A DNA stretch of 9,353 nucleotides from an uncultured Alphaproteobacteria bacterium (lineage in GTDB: Bacteria; Pseudomonadota; Alphaproteobacteria; Puniceispirillales; Puniceispirillaceae), in contig CAJWDO010000046.1 in assembly GCA_913031555.1 (NCBI GenBank), positions 1 to 9,353 on the forward strand. The letters are read 5' to 3'. Below, in pieces: positions 1 to 7,107 of the stretch. A program made the position numbers and the translations under genes. Position 1 is the first letter of the stretch. Each line of letters begins with the position of its first letter. The notes beneath the pieces were generated by a model. It ran no database searches and was not told where the DNA came from. It saw only the letters and a program-made list of their open reading frames with translations.

Positions 1-25
1 TTGCTGCTACCGCACGTTTGGTCAT
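1..25 (-). CDS. Possible start of a gene running off the left edge
   Basis: An ATG read leftwards from position 25 opens a frame of eight codons (MTKRAVAA) before the window ends. The AT-rich upstream stretch and the terminator at 176-209 would suit a new transcription unit starting here. No Shine-Dalgarno sequence is visible in the 15 bases upstream of the ATG. Eight residues are too few to assign a family, so this is only a possibility. Confidence 0.2.
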
Positions 26-83
26 GCCAGAGCGTTTAATTTGTTGATCAAGGTTATTTTCGAACACAAGACTCACCCGACAA

Positions 84-106
84 AATTTGCTTTATTTAGG
101 CAAATT
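84..106. promoter_or_regulatory. Short dyad in AT-rich intergenic stretch
   Basis: The arms AATTTGC (84-90) and GCAAATT (100-106) form a perfect 7-base inverted repeat around a 9-base spacer. It lies in the non-coding, AT-rich interval between the tRNA-Pro terminator and the left edge, 59 bases upstream of the possible gene start at position 25. It could be an operator for a dimeric regulator. The arm spacing fits no alphaproteobacterial box I recognise (LexA GTTC-N7-GTTC, Fur/Mur or NrdR box). Nothing else in positions 26-175 looks like a gene. Confidence 0.3.
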
Positions 107-175
107 CTACTACTTCTTACTGAAAAACGACAAGCATTACGATGATATTGGGCATTTTGTCTGGGGACTTCCAGC

Positions 176-209
176 AAAAACAGCCGCCAAGGTAAAGACC
201 CCGACGGCT
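176..209 (-). terminator. Intrinsic terminator after tRNA-Pro
   Basis: On the minus strand the arms at 209-199 and 192-182 pair as an 11-base stem that includes three G-U pairs, with the 6-base loop TCTTTA. The stem is followed by G and then a run of five T (180-176). The hairpin starts 31 bases past the 3' end of the tRNA, which is where a Rho-independent terminator for the tRNA transcript is expected. Confidence 0.85.
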
Positions 210-239
210 ATTTATTCAATGATTTCTGATGGATGGTAC

Positions 240-316
240 TGGTCGGAGCGAGAGGATTCGAACCTCCGACCCCCTGCTCCCGAAGCAGGTGCGCTACCAG
301 GCTGCGCTACGCTCCG
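240..316 (-). tRNA. tRNA-Pro, anticodon CGG
   Basis: The minus strand folds as a 77-base tRNA with the 3' CCA encoded (242-240). The acceptor stem pairs CGGAGCG (316-310) with CGCTCCG (250-244), and position 243 is the discriminator A. The anticodon stem CCTGC/GCAGG encloses the loop TTCGGGA (284-278), giving anticodon CGG at 282-280, which reads proline codon CCG. The T arm is GGAGG-TTCGAAT-CCTCT with one G-U pair. The gene lies beside merR, with its own promoter upstream and its own terminator downstream. Confidence 0.97.
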
Positions 317-327
317 ACACGACAAGC

Positions 328-356
328 GTTATAGACGAGTGACGGAACCTTGGCAA
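328..356 (-). promoter_or_regulatory. Sigma-70 promoter of tRNA-Pro
   Basis: On the minus strand TTGCCA (356-351) and TATAAC (333-328) are separated by exactly 17 bases. Each hexamer matches the TTGACA/TATAAT consensus at 5 of 6 positions. The -10 element ends 11 bases before the mature 5' end of the tRNA, leaving a very short leader. The 111-base gap between merR and the tRNA holds nothing else I can assign and no convincing merR terminator, so read-through from merR may also occur. Confidence 0.75.
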
Positions 357-427
357 ACGGACTCGCCACGCAGGATAAGTTGTACTTCAATGTTTGAATG
401 GCAGAACGACCGCAGTGCTATGGCAGG

Positions 428-790
428 TCAGTCTTCAACCGACTTGCGTAGCTGGGCCAGCGATTCGCGCGCCGATTTCAATGTGGCGAATGCTTCGGCA
501 AGACCATCCGTGGCACCGTTGCCGGCACCCATCGTAATGCCACCGGGCCGCCGGCTGCCAAGATGCTTTTGCGCGCCCTTGATGGTGAAGCCTTCCTTAT
601 AGAGAAGGTCTCGAATACGCTCCAGTAGCGCAACATCATCCGGCCTGTAATAACGCCGGCCACCACTTCGTTTGAGAGGACGCAGCGAGGCGAATTTTGT
701 TTCCCAGAATCGTAGGACATGTGGCGGAATGTCCAGATGGTCCGCAACCTCTGAAATGGTCCGGAAGGCATCTGAAGCTTTCTGGCTCAT
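428..790 (-). CDS. MerR-family transcriptional regulator
   Basis: This 120-residue protein has an N-terminal MerR-type winged helix-turn-helix. Residues 11-30 form the recognition region ([20 protein letters not shown]) and the wing carries RRYYRPDD (45-52). Residues 56-77 continue the helical DNA-binding domain. The C-terminal part (about 95-117) is Ala/Leu/Lys-rich and could form the short dimerisation coil. There is no cysteine pattern for metal or redox sensing, so no effector can be inferred. The ATG overlaps the ihfA stop as ATGA, so translation is probably coupled. This small MerR protein sits directly after ihfA in many alphaproteobacteria, but its targets are not known to me. Confidence 0.9.
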   Translation of the reverse strand: MSQKASDAFRTISEVADHLDIPPHVLRFWETKFASLRPLKRSGGRRYYRPDDVALLERIRDLLYKEGFTIKGAQKHLGSRRPGGITMGAGNGATDGLAEAFATLKSARESLAQLRKSVED

Positions 791-1080
791 GATTCGTTGT
801 CGACCAGGTCTTTCAGAATGTGCGACGGACGAAAGGATAGAACCCGGCGCGGCGTAATCGTTGCCTCGACACCCGTCTTGGGGTTGCGGCCAACCCGCTC
901 ACGCTTTGACTGTACTGAAAATGTGCCAAAGGACGAAAGCTTGACTTCGTCACCTTTTTCGAGACATACGCACATTTCTTCGAGAAATGTCTCAACAAGT
1001 TCGGCTGACTCGTTGCGGGACAACCCTATATTCCTGTAGACCGCCTCGGCGAGGTCGGCACGTGTCAATGTCTTACTCAT
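787..1080 (-). CDS. ihfA: Integration host factor subunit alpha
   Basis: IhfA pairs with IhfB to form the IHF heterodimer, which bends DNA at specific sites in recombination, replication and transcription. The 97 residues match the family length. GRNPKTG (64-70) carries the intercalating proline (P67) of the beta arm, preceded by KLSSFGTF (47-54) and followed by [11 protein letters not shown] (75-85). ATG at 1080 is preferred because homologues begin just before this [14 protein letters not shown] helix. The upstream in-frame GTG at 1125 would add 15 residues not typical of the family. Neither start has a clear ribosome binding site. A 104-base gap separates it from fabH and may hold a promoter, but I cannot name firm hexamers. 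Confidence 0.95.
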   Translation of the reverse strand: MSKTLTRADLAEAVYRNIGLSRNESAELVETFLEEMCVCLEKGDEVKLSSFGTFSVQSKRERVGRNPKTGVEATITPRRVLSFRPSHILKDLVDNES

Positions 1081-1184
1081 TTGGTCACGGTAATGTCGTT
1101 TCAGGTATGAGTCAATCGACTGCACGAAAATTTGACTTAATTTGCAGCATTCTTACAGGCGGTTAGTTTAAAAAGCTAATGTAT

Positions 1185-2171
1185 TCACTGACCATTTGGT
1201 CGGCCATAGCGAACCAGCGCCGCACCCCAGACCAGACCACCGCCTATGGCTTCGAAAGCCAGAATCTGGCCATTGCGAACCCTGCCATCACCGACCGCCG
1301 CCGCCAGAGCCAGCGGGATCGAGGCCGCGGAGGTGTTGGCATGGTGGTGAACCGTCTTCACCACACGTTCATCAGACAGTCCCATTTTTTTCTGCATGCC
1401 TTCGATGATGCGTATGTTGGCCTGATGCGGCACCAGCCAATCAACCTGATCGACCGTCATGTCAGCCGCAGCGAGAACCTCATCCATGACGCTCGACAGC
1501 TTCTCGACAGCGTGCCGGAAGACTTTGTTGCCCTCCATCCTGACATGGCCAACCGTCCCCGAGCTTGACGGACCACCATCGACATACAGAATATCACGAT
1601 GCGCACCGTCAGCATGAAGACGGCTTGCCAGAATGCCGAAATCGTCCACAGCCTCGCACCGTTCCAACAATACCGCCCCGGCGCCGTCACCAAACAGAAC
1701 GCAGGTCGACCTGTCTTCCCAGTTCAGGATCTTCGAAAAGCTCTCGGCGCCAATTACCAGAGCCCGTCTGCCCCGACCGGCACTCAACATGGCGTCTGCA
1801 ACATCAAGGGCATAGACAAATCCAGCACAGACAGCCTGAACGTCAAAAGCGATGGCGGTCGTCGCGCCAATCTGATGCTGAACCTTGGTCGCGGTCGAGG
1901 GAAAAGTGTCGTCAGGAGTGCTTGTGGCGACGATGATCAGGTCGATATCTGATCCTGTCAGACCGCAATGCTCAAGCGCTCGTTCAGCGGCGTGACGCGC
2001 GAGGTCAGAGGTTTTCTGCCCCTCGGCAACGATGTGACGCTGGGCGATCCCGGTTCGCTGGCGGATCCATTCATCGCTGGTATCCACCATTTCGGCCAGG
2101 TCATGATTCGTCATGACACGTTCCGGCAGATAGCTGCCAACCGAAACCATCAATGTTGTGCCGTCAGCCAT
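1185..2171 (-). CDS. fabH: Beta-ketoacyl-ACP synthase III (FabH)
   Basis: FabH starts type II fatty acid synthesis in the cytoplasm by condensing acetyl-CoA with malonyl-ACP. All three catalytic residues are visible: Cys115 in AVCAGF, His249 in VPHQANIR and Asn279 in HHANTSAAS. SDEWIRQRTGI (32-42) and the glycine-rich C-terminal EAIGGGLVWGA (307-317) are also typical. At 328 residues it is full length. The ATG lies inside the last codons of plsX (8-base overlap), so the two genes are probably translationally coupled. PlsX and FabH together tie phospholipid acyl supply to fatty acid initiation. Confidence 0.97.
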   Translation of the reverse strand: MADGTTLMVSVGSYLPERVMTNHDLAEMVDTSDEWIRQRTGIAQRHIVAEGQKTSDLARHAAERALEHCGLTGSDIDLIIVATSTPDDTFPSTATKVQHQIGATTAIAFDVQAVCAGFVYALDVADAMLSAGRGRRALVIGAESFSKILNWEDRSTCVLFGDGAGAVLLERCEAVDDFGILASRLHADGAHRDILYVDGGPSSSGTVGHVRMEGNKVFRHAVEKLSSVMDEVLAAADMTVDQVDWLVPHQANIRIIEGMQKKMGLSDERVVKTVHHHANTSAASIPLALAAAVGDGRVRNGQILAFEAIGGGLVWGAALVRYGRPNGQ

Positions 2172-3213
2172 CGTCTTTCTTCTGCTCCAGAATGGTGTTG
2201 GCCCGCGCGATGGCCTCGCTCACATCGGGAATAAAACCGTGATCCACAAGTTCTGAGGCGACATTGATGGCATTGGCGAAACCGATCCTGTCAGTGCCAC
2301 CATGTGATTTCACCGCAATCCCGTTCAAACCAAGGAATACCGCCCCATTATAACTTCTTGGATCGATGTGACGACGCATTTCCGAGAGCGCGCTGCGGGC
2401 GAGAAAATAGCCAAGGCGCGACAGCATCGTGCTGGCAAGGCTGCGCCGTAGCAACCGCGTGAACATGGTCGAGATTCCCTCAGCCGTCTTCAGCGCGACA
2501 TTGCCCGAGAATCCGTCCGTGACAACTACATCAAGCTTGCCATTGGTCAGGTCCGACCCCTCGACAAAGCCCTTGTAGTTGATGCCAAGGTCGGGATCCG
2601 CCAGCCGGCGCGAGGCCACACGCAGATATTCATGTCCCTTCTGCTCTTCCTCACCAACATTGAGCAGTCCGAGACGCGGCTCGCTCTTGCCGGTCAGGCT
2701 ACGATGGAAGGCCTGACCAAGAATGGCGAACTGGACCAGGTTTTCGGCATCGCATTCAATGTTCGCGCCAAGATCGAGCATGCACATCAACTCGCCAACC
2801 GTCGGAAAAAACGCTGCGATGGCCGGGCGGGTCACACCGGGCATCGTCCGCAATTGCAGTTTTGCCATCGCCATCAGGGCGCCGGTGTTGCCAGCCGACA
2901 CCACGGCGTCGGCCTCGCCATCAGCAACGCTGGCAATGGCCATCCACATAGAAGTTGTCTTGCCACGACGAACCGCCTGTGACGCCGTGTCATCGGGTGA
3001 TACAGCCTCTTCAGTATGGATTACACGCACGTCCGAAAGATGACGGGACTTGCCAAGCAACGGCCTGATCCGCGCCTCGTCACCATAGAATGTAATGGCG
3101 AGGTGCGGATGTTGTCCGCAGGCGATATCTGCACCCTTCACAACACAGGTCGGCGAATTGTCACCGCCCATGGCGTCAAGCGCCAGTCTTACGATTTTGG
3201 TGTTGGCACTCAC
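2164..3213 (-). CDS. plsX: Phosphate acyltransferase PlsX
   Basis: PlsX converts acyl-ACP to acyl-phosphate, the acyl donor used by PlsY to acylate glycerol-3-phosphate in phospholipid synthesis. Family signatures are LALDAMGGDNSP (10-21), SAGNTGALMAMA, TRPAIAAFFPT, TDGFSGNVALK and YNGAVFLGLNG. The preferred start is GTG at 3213, with GGAAGG nine bases upstream, giving 349 residues. A longer in-frame TTG start at 3240 would add nine residues and has less support. The gene follows DUF177 after 40 bases and overlaps fabH. No rpmF lies between DUF177 and plsX, although that gene is present there in many other bacteria. Confidence 0.96.
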   Translation of the reverse strand: MSANTKIVRLALDAMGGDNSPTCVVKGADIACGQHPHLAITFYGDEARIRPLLGKSRHLSDVRVIHTEEAVSPDDTASQAVRRGKTTSMWMAIASVADGEADAVVSAGNTGALMAMAKLQLRTMPGVTRPAIAAFFPTVGELMCMLDLGANIECDAENLVQFAILGQAFHRSLTGKSEPRLGLLNVGEEEQKGHEYLRVASRRLADPDLGINYKGFVEGSDLTNGKLDVVVTDGFSGNVALKTAEGISTMFTRLLRRSLASTMLSRLGYFLARSALSEMRRHIDPRSYNGAVFLGLNGIAVKSHGGTDRIGFANAINVASELVDHGFIPDVSEAIARANTILEQKKDDG

Positions 3214-3253
3214 TAACGCAAACCTTCCAATCCTGACCAACGGCCCGCTGACA

Positions 3254-3760
3254 TTATTTCTTGGGCTTTTTCAAACTGCCAAGGCTGGCAAAAGGATGCA
3301 GGACTTCAACATCACCAGTCTTGAATTCGCCCGGTGCGCCAACGGCACGCGGCCATGCATTGGCCGCCAATGCCAGCGACTGCGCCACCATTTCGCCCAG
3401 TTCTATACAATTATCGACCAGTGGTTCGGAATCTTCGAGGCCAACAACGACCTCGTCATCCTTGTTCGCGGCCCGAACATACCTTTCTTCAAGGGCAAAA
3501 TCCACCGTTTCCGGAACCGATTCGCCAGTGGCTATACAGGGTTGGACAAGCTGTGCCTTCAGTCTGCCCTTGATGTCCCACGCATCCGGCCCAACACGGG
3601 CAATCTCAACCGCGACGTCAAGGCCACGGAGTTCTACAAAACCGAACCTGTCGGCAAGAGCCGCCTGTTCTCCCTCGGTAACGGCGAGCTCCCCGCGATA
3701 CGGTCCTTTGACCGGCAGGGTCTCAACATCAAGAAGTGTTTCAAGCGAAAATGTCTTCAT
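3254..3760 (-). CDS. DUF177 (YceD) family protein
   Basis: This 168-residue protein belongs to DUF177, the family of E. coli YceD. In bacteria and plants the family is linked to 23S rRNA and L32 (rpmF) biology, but its precise activity is not settled. The conserved middle carries QPCIATGESVPETVDFALEE (73-92) with a single Cys75. A second block around LGEMVAQSLALAANAWPRA (121-139) corresponds to the family's LGE...LALxxxPYPR motif, although the usual PYP is AWP here. The tail HPFASLGSLKK (155-165) matches the family's C-terminal NPFAvLakLk. ATG at 3760 follows GGAA by 7 bases. It lies immediately before plsX, probably in the same operon. Confidence 0.9.
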   Translation of the reverse strand: MKTFSLETLLDVETLPVKGPYRGELAVTEGEQAALADRFGFVELRGLDVAVEIARVGPDAWDIKGRLKAQLVQPCIATGESVPETVDFALEERYVRAANKDDEVVVGLEDSEPLVDNCIELGEMVAQSLALAANAWPRAVGAPGEFKTGDVEVLHPFASLGSLKKPKK

Positions 3761-3848
3761 CGGCTATTTCCAGACGTTCCGATTGGTCAATCGACTCATC
3801 TTCTTTATATTCGCGAAGCACTATAGCGGTGTCTGCGCCAAAAGCCAT
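3741..3848 (-). CDS. Possible small acidic ORF between CBP3-family gene and DUF177
   Basis: From ATG at 3848 a 35-codon frame runs to TGA at 3741 and overlaps the first 20 bases of DUF177. It fills most of a 133-base gap that otherwise holds nothing. The peptide is strongly acidic in its C-terminal half (LREYKEDESIDQSERLEIAD) and the open frame extends back to the stop of the upstream gene, in that same frame. No ribosome binding site precedes the ATG and I recognise no family. An open frame of this length can arise by chance. Confidence 0.22.
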   Translation of the reverse strand: MAFGADTAIVLREYKEDESIDQSERLEIADEDIFA

Positions 3849-3893
3849 GCCAATAGCGGCGAGCGACCGGCCATGCGGGTCACCAGCGTGACG

Positions 3894-4430
3894 CTAGCCC
3901 AGCCTACCGGCCAGAAGTTCAGAGTCATCAAGCGCCAAAAAACGCGCCTCCAGCGCCAGCACGAAACCAACAAGCTGTGGACTGGGCGGGCCTTCATCAC
4001 GAAGCAGATTCCGGCCAATGGCAGCCGCAAGTGCCTCTCGGTCGCCATTATCAAGCGCAGTTGCGTAGGCATCGAGGGGGCCCATGAAGGCTTCGGCCAT
4101 GACCCGAACCCGCTTGCTGACACCGATGTCACCGGCACCCATCTCTCGAAGTGAAAGATCCATATCCGAGAACATGGAATCAAAAAGCTGCTGGCTGAGT
4201 TTGGCACCTTCATCGCCGCAGTCCTTCAACCGGCGCATGACAAGCGCCACGACCAACGCCAGCGCATCAAAGCGGCCATCGACCGTGTCGGCGACACCAT
4301 GGTCTCGGAAAAATACCGGCTCTCTGGCAAGCTCAACGGCATTGCCATATAGTATTTCAGACGTGCCAAGCTGGCGCTTGCGACCCCAGCCAAGCATATT
4401 TCCAAGCCGTCCTTTTTCTTGGCTTTCCAT
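3894..4430 (-). CDS. Ubiquinol-cytochrome c chaperone family protein (CBP3 type)
   Basis: This 178-residue protein resembles the ubiquinol-cytochrome c chaperone family, which includes mitochondrial Cbp3/UQCC1 and its alphaproteobacterial relatives. Cbp3 assists cytochrome b synthesis and complex III assembly at the inner membrane. That role is inherited from the family and is not shown here. Helical, acidic stretches such as FDALALVVALVMRRLKDCGD and FSDMDLSLREMG fit the family. No signal peptide or membrane segment is evident. ATG at 4430 is used. A GTG immediately before it, at 4433, lies 7 bases after AGGA and is equally plausible. The gene is transcribed divergently from bamE and heads the DUF177-plsX-fabH block. 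Confidence 0.8.
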   Translation of the reverse strand: MESQEKGRLGNMLGWGRKRQLGTSEILYGNAVELAREPVFFRDHGVADTVDGRFDALALVVALVMRRLKDCGDEGAKLSQQLFDSMFSDMDLSLREMGAGDIGVSKRVRVMAEAFMGPLDAYATALDNGDREALAAAIGRNLLRDEGPPSPQLVGFVLALEARFLALDDSELLAGRLG

Positions 4431-4433
4431 CAC

Positions 4434-4514
4434 CGTACCATCCTATTAAGGTAACGCTCCGTGCACCGCCAAGGCCGTGACACCGCTGTGAATAAGTAAA
4501 GCAGGACCATCATC
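4434..4514. promoter_or_regulatory. Divergent bamE/CBP3 intergenic region with a DnaA-box-like 9-mer
   Basis: These 81 bases must carry promoters for bamE (rightward) and the CBP3-family gene (leftward), but neither direction shows convincing -35/-10 pairs. AGGA at 4503-4506, eight bases before the bamE ATG, is a good ribosome binding site. On the minus strand positions 4495-4487 read TTATTCACA, an exact match to the DnaA-box consensus TTATNCACA. A single box with no companions does not indicate an origin and may be chance. Confidence 0.4.
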
Positions 4515-4979
4515 ATGACCAGAGGCTTGATTGACGCATTTCCTGGCGCAAGGCAGCTGCGGTTCATCCTTGTCGTACTTCTCGCCGGTCTGGCGCTTGG
4601 TGCCTGCGAATCGCGGATCGCGCCGCATGGACACAGCATCGACACCACTGAGCTGGATCAGATTGTACCCGGAGAGACAACCCTTGGCGACCTTCGCGCC
4701 ATCCTCGGCAAGCCGAGTTTCGAGGGTGCGTTTGATTCCGGCAAGATCTATTATCTCAGTGAAATCATGATCGAACCGCCGGGTGGGCGCAAACGCATTT
4801 CGACGCGGACGATGATCGTCATCTCGCTTGATGCATCGGACCTTGTTACCGACATCGAGATACGCGACGAAACCAGCGGCAAAACCATTGCCTATCTTGA
4901 CGAGAAATCACCAACGCCTGGGGATAATTTCGGGGTCGCCGAGCAGATCTTCTCGAACCTGCGCCGCAAACCCCGCTAA
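4515..4979 (+). CDS. bamE: Outer membrane protein assembly factor BamE (SmpA/OmlA) lipoprotein
   Basis: BamE is a periplasmic-face lipoprotein of the BAM complex, which inserts beta-barrel proteins into the outer membrane. The N-terminus is a lipoprotein signal: Arg13/Arg16, then the hydrophobic run ILVVLLAGLALGA, then lipobox LGAC with the acylated Cys31. The mature part contains the SmpA/OmlA fold signature: LDQIVPGETTLGDLRAILGK (48-67), then GKIYYLSEIM (76-85) and a beta-rich region ending in DIEIRD. At 154 residues it has the usual alphaproteobacterial length. It is the only clear plus-strand gene here, divergent from the CBP3-family gene and converging on nusB with 37 bases between the stop codons. 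The ATG follows AGGA by 8 bases. Confidence 0.92.
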   Translation: MTRGLIDAFPGARQLRFILVVLLAGLALGACESRIAPHGHSIDTTELDQIVPGETTLGDLRAILGKPSFEGAFDSGKIYYLSEIMIEPPGGRKRISTRTMIVISLDASDLVTDIEIRDETSGKTIAYLDEKSPTPGDNFGVAEQIFSNLRRKPR

Positions 4980-4999
4980 CAGGTCACACTGAACGCCAC

Positions 5000-5023
5000 A
5001 AAACCCGGTTGTCGTTCTACCGG
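5000..5023 (-). terminator. Weak candidate terminator for the rib-nusB operon
   Basis: On the minus strand CCGGT (5023-5019) and ACCGG (5009-5005) can pair around a 9-base loop, followed by GTTTT. The stem is only 5 base pairs and overlaps the nusB stop codon, and the T run is short. It is the only hairpin I see in the 37 bases between the convergent nusB and bamE genes. Confidence 0.22.
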
Positions 5024-5520
5024 TCGCCCTGCCTGTTCTTTTGATCGGTCATCTCGATCTCACGGGCCTTGCGCGCGACCCGATCCAGCACGGCATTGAT
5101 AAAGCCGACATCACATCCACAGACATCCGCGATAGCGGCATATTCACTGACCACCGCGCGGGCCGGAAGATGCGGCATCGTCATCAGCTCACACGCACCG
5201 GCGCGAAGCACCGCCCGATCCAGCACCGTCAACCTGTCCATTACCCACCCATCGGCAAGACATCCCTCGAGCGCGGCGTCAAACTCCTCACGCTGTGCCT
5301 CGACGGCGCTCGCAAGTGCGTTCAGATGCGCATTGTCAATGTCCTTTACGCGGAATGACTTCCGGATATCCTCGCTGTAATGCGTAAGAAATTCTGGCAG
5401 AAATTCAGCAACCGACTGTCCCGACATCTGTCCCTGATAGGAAAGCTGGACCGCCGCCAAACGCGCCGCCGAGCGGCGGCGTACCGGGACCGGCTTCAGC
5501 TCCTTGCCAGCTTCAGCCAT
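5017..5520 (-). CDS. nusB: Transcription antitermination factor NusB
   Basis: NusB binds boxA RNA with NusE (S10) to support antitermination, mainly of rRNA operons. The 167-residue all-helical protein shows [15 protein letters not shown] (15-29), [18 protein letters not shown] (95-112), [16 protein letters not shown] (120-135) and [11 protein letters not shown] (140-150), in the family order. ATG at 5520 is chosen because the family helix begins about 13 residues later. It lies within the end of ribH (8-base overlap), suggesting coupled translation. A longer in-frame start at 5628 would add 36 non-family residues that overlap ribH. It is the last gene of the rib block, a linkage common in bacteria. 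Confidence 0.95.
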   Translation of the reverse strand: MAEAGKELKPVPVRRRSAARLAAVQLSYQGQMSGQSVAEFLPEFLTHYSEDIRKSFRVKDIDNAHLNALASAVEAQREEFDAALEGCLADGWVMDRLTVLDRAVLRAGACELMTMPHLPARAVVSEYAAIADVCGCDVGFINAVLDRVARKAREIEMTDQKNRQGDR

Positions 5521-5950
5521 TGGCGCCAAGCTCAGCTCTGAGACGAACCATACCAAGGGCGGCCTCGGCTGCCCCGCCACCCTTGTCCTTTCGTCGATGA
5601 TCGGCACGATCCCATGCCTGTTCTTCATTTTCGACTGTCAGTATACCATTGCCAATGGCAAGATTGTCGGCGATGGACAAATCCATCAGCGCACGCGCCG
5701 ACTCCGTACAGACAATGTCGTAATGTGTTGTTTCGCCCCGGATCACACAACCAAGCGCGATATAGCCATCAAAATGTCTGGCCCCGGCCTGCGCAAAGGC
5801 AATGGCAGCGGGAATTTCCAGCGCCCCGGGAACACTGACCCGTTCATGGGTGGCACCGACCGCGTCAAGCGCCCGCATGGCCCCTTCCACCTGGGCATCG
5901 GCGAGAGACTCATAAAAGCGCGCTTCGACAATCAAAAAATGTCCACTCAT
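5513..5950 (-). CDS. ribH: 6,7-dimethyl-8-ribityllumazine synthase
   Basis: RibH condenses 3,4-dihydroxy-2-butanone 4-phosphate with the ribitylaminouracil to form lumazine, the penultimate riboflavin step. Signatures are IVEARFY (7-13), SVPGALEIP (39-47), [19 protein letters not shown] (65-83) with catalytic His76, and GNGILTVEN (100-108). The ATG at 5950 gives 145 residues and is preceded by GGGGGATGAG. An upstream ATG at 5962 overlaps the ribB stop as TGATG and would add four residues. It is a coupled alternative. The substrates come from RibB and RibD of the same operon, and the product is used by RibE. Confidence 0.95.
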   Translation of the reverse strand: MSGHFLIVEARFYESLADAQVEGAMRALDAVGATHERVSVPGALEIPAAIAFAQAGARHFDGYIALGCVIRGETTHYDIVCTESARALMDLSIADNLAIGNGILTVENEEQAWDRADHRRKDKGGGAAEAALGMVRLRAELGANG

Positions 5951-5961
5951 CTCATCCCCCA

Positions 5962-7107
5962 TCAGGCCGAGTCGCCACTGAGACGCCGCCAATCGACAAT
6001 CTCCAGATCGTAACCATCGAGACTGATGACGTTGGCAGGCCTGTTCGACAGCAGTATCATCTGCCGAACGCCAAGTTCGTGCAGGATCTGCGCGCCAACC
6101 CCATATTCACGAAGCCCCTGCGACGGATCATGAGAAGGTACCCCGCTCATCGCCGCGCCAATCGTCTCCGACAGGCTGGTCTTCGAGGATTCGCGCAACA
6201 GGACAACAATACCCCGCCCCTCATCAGCCACAGCCTGCATCGAGCTTTCCAACTCATTGCCACTGCGCCGGTCTGAAATCTCGCCAAGCACATCCGCCAT
6301 CATGTCGAGCCTGTGCATACGAACAAGCACCGGGTCACGTGTCGAAATGTCCCCCTTGATCATTGCCACATGCTCAACCCCGGACACCGTGTTCTCAAAG
6401 ACCATCAGGCGCCACTCACCCCCGATCCGGCCATTTATAACCGTTTCCACTGTCCGCTGGACAAGCGTCTCACTGCCGCGACGATAGGCGATAAGGTCGG
6501 CGATCGAGCCGATCTTGAGATCATGTTCACGCGCAAAATCCACCAGGTCCGACAGCCCCGCCATCTCACCATCATCCTTCATGATCTCACAAATCACACC
6601 GGATGGGTCGGCATGACCGGCGGCGCGGGCGATATCGATCACCGCCTCGGTATGGCCGGCGCGCACAAGCGTGCCACCATCCCGCGCGACAAGCGGAAAG
6701 ATATGACCTGGCGTGGTGATATCCTCGCTCGTACATTGCGGGCTGATCGCGGTGCGAATGGTGTGGGCGCGGTCCGCGGCCGAAATGCCGGTTGTCACGC
6801 CCTCACGCGCCTCGATGGAAACGGTAAAGGCCGTCTGGTGGCGGCTTTCATTCCGGCGTTCCATGAGTGGCAGCCCCAGCGCCTCGATCCGCGCCCTTGT
6901 CAGAGCAAGACATATCAGGCCGCGGCCATGTTTGGCCATGAAGTTGATCGCCGCCGCATCGGCCCAGTCGCCAACGACGCACAGATCGCCCTCATTTTCC
7001 CGGTCTTCATCATCAACGAGAATGAACATTTTTCCGGCGCGGGCGTCTGCGATTACATCTTCAATCGGGGACAGGGCCGCCGCACCGTCTCTTGAGCTAT
7101 CTGTCAT
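5962..7107 (-). CDS. ribB: 3,4-dihydroxy-2-butanone 4-phosphate synthase fused to a degenerate GTP cyclohydrolase II-like domain (RibBX/RibBA type)
   Basis: The 381-residue protein is a two-domain fusion. The N-terminal half (about 13-210) is DHBP synthase, which makes the four-carbon riboflavin precursor from ribulose 5-phosphate. Its active-site motifs are intact: [11 protein letters not shown] (32-42), [10 protein letters not shown] (107-116), TPGHIFPL (132-139) and GHTEAVID (151-158). The C-terminal half has the GTP cyclohydrolase II fold, with [13 protein letters not shown] (335-347) and LLSNRP (352-357). The zinc-binding region at about 262-285 reads [12 protein letters not shown] and has none of the three cysteines of active RibA, so cyclohydrolase activity is unlikely. 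This matches the proteobacterial RibBX variant. ATG at 7107 overlaps the ribE stop by 11 bases. A longer start at 7194 lies well inside ribE and is less likely. Confidence 0.93.
   Translation of the reverse strand: MTDSSRDGAAALSPIEDVIADARAGKMFILVDDEDRENEGDLCVVGDWADAAAINFMAKHGRGLICLALTRARIEALGLPLMERRNESRHQTAFTVSIEAREGVTTGISAADRAHTIRTAISPQCTSEDITTPGHIFPLVARDGGTLVRAGHTEAVIDIARAAGHADPSGVICEIMKDDGEMAGLSDLVDFAREHDLKIGSIADLIAYRRGSETLVQRTVETVINGRIGGEWRLMVFENTVSGVEHVAMIKGDISTRDPVLVRMHRLDMMADVLGEISDRRSGNELESSMQAVADEGRGIVVLLRESSKTSLSETIGAAMSGVPSHDPSQGLREYGVGAQILHELGVRQMILLSNRPANVISLDGYDLEIVDWRRLSGDSA

Noticed and set aside
87..602. Plus-strand open frame of 171 codons across the tRNA and merR
   Set aside because: It reads antisense through the tRNA, terminator and merR and has no family resemblance. 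It is a shadow frame.
1081..1184. Promoter and IHF autoregulatory site upstream of ihfA
   Set aside because: AGTCAAATTTTCG on the minus strand fits the IHF consensus at only 7 of 9 specified positions, and no hexamer pair with acceptable spacing stands out. Too weak to annotate.
3214..3253. Ribosomal protein L32 gene (rpmF) between DUF177 and plsX
   Set aside because: The gap is only 40 bases, too short for rpmF, and no L32-like peptide is visible there.
3261..4154. Long plus-strand open frame (297 codons) antisense to DUF177 and the CBP3-family gene
   Set aside because: Its composition is Ser/Thr/Arg-rich, as expected of an antisense shadow of coding sequence. The minus-strand genes carry recognisable domains.
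6313..7095. Plus-strand open frame (260 codons) opposite ribB
   Set aside because: It lies entirely antisense to the conserved DHBP synthase domain and shows no motif. It is a shadow frame.
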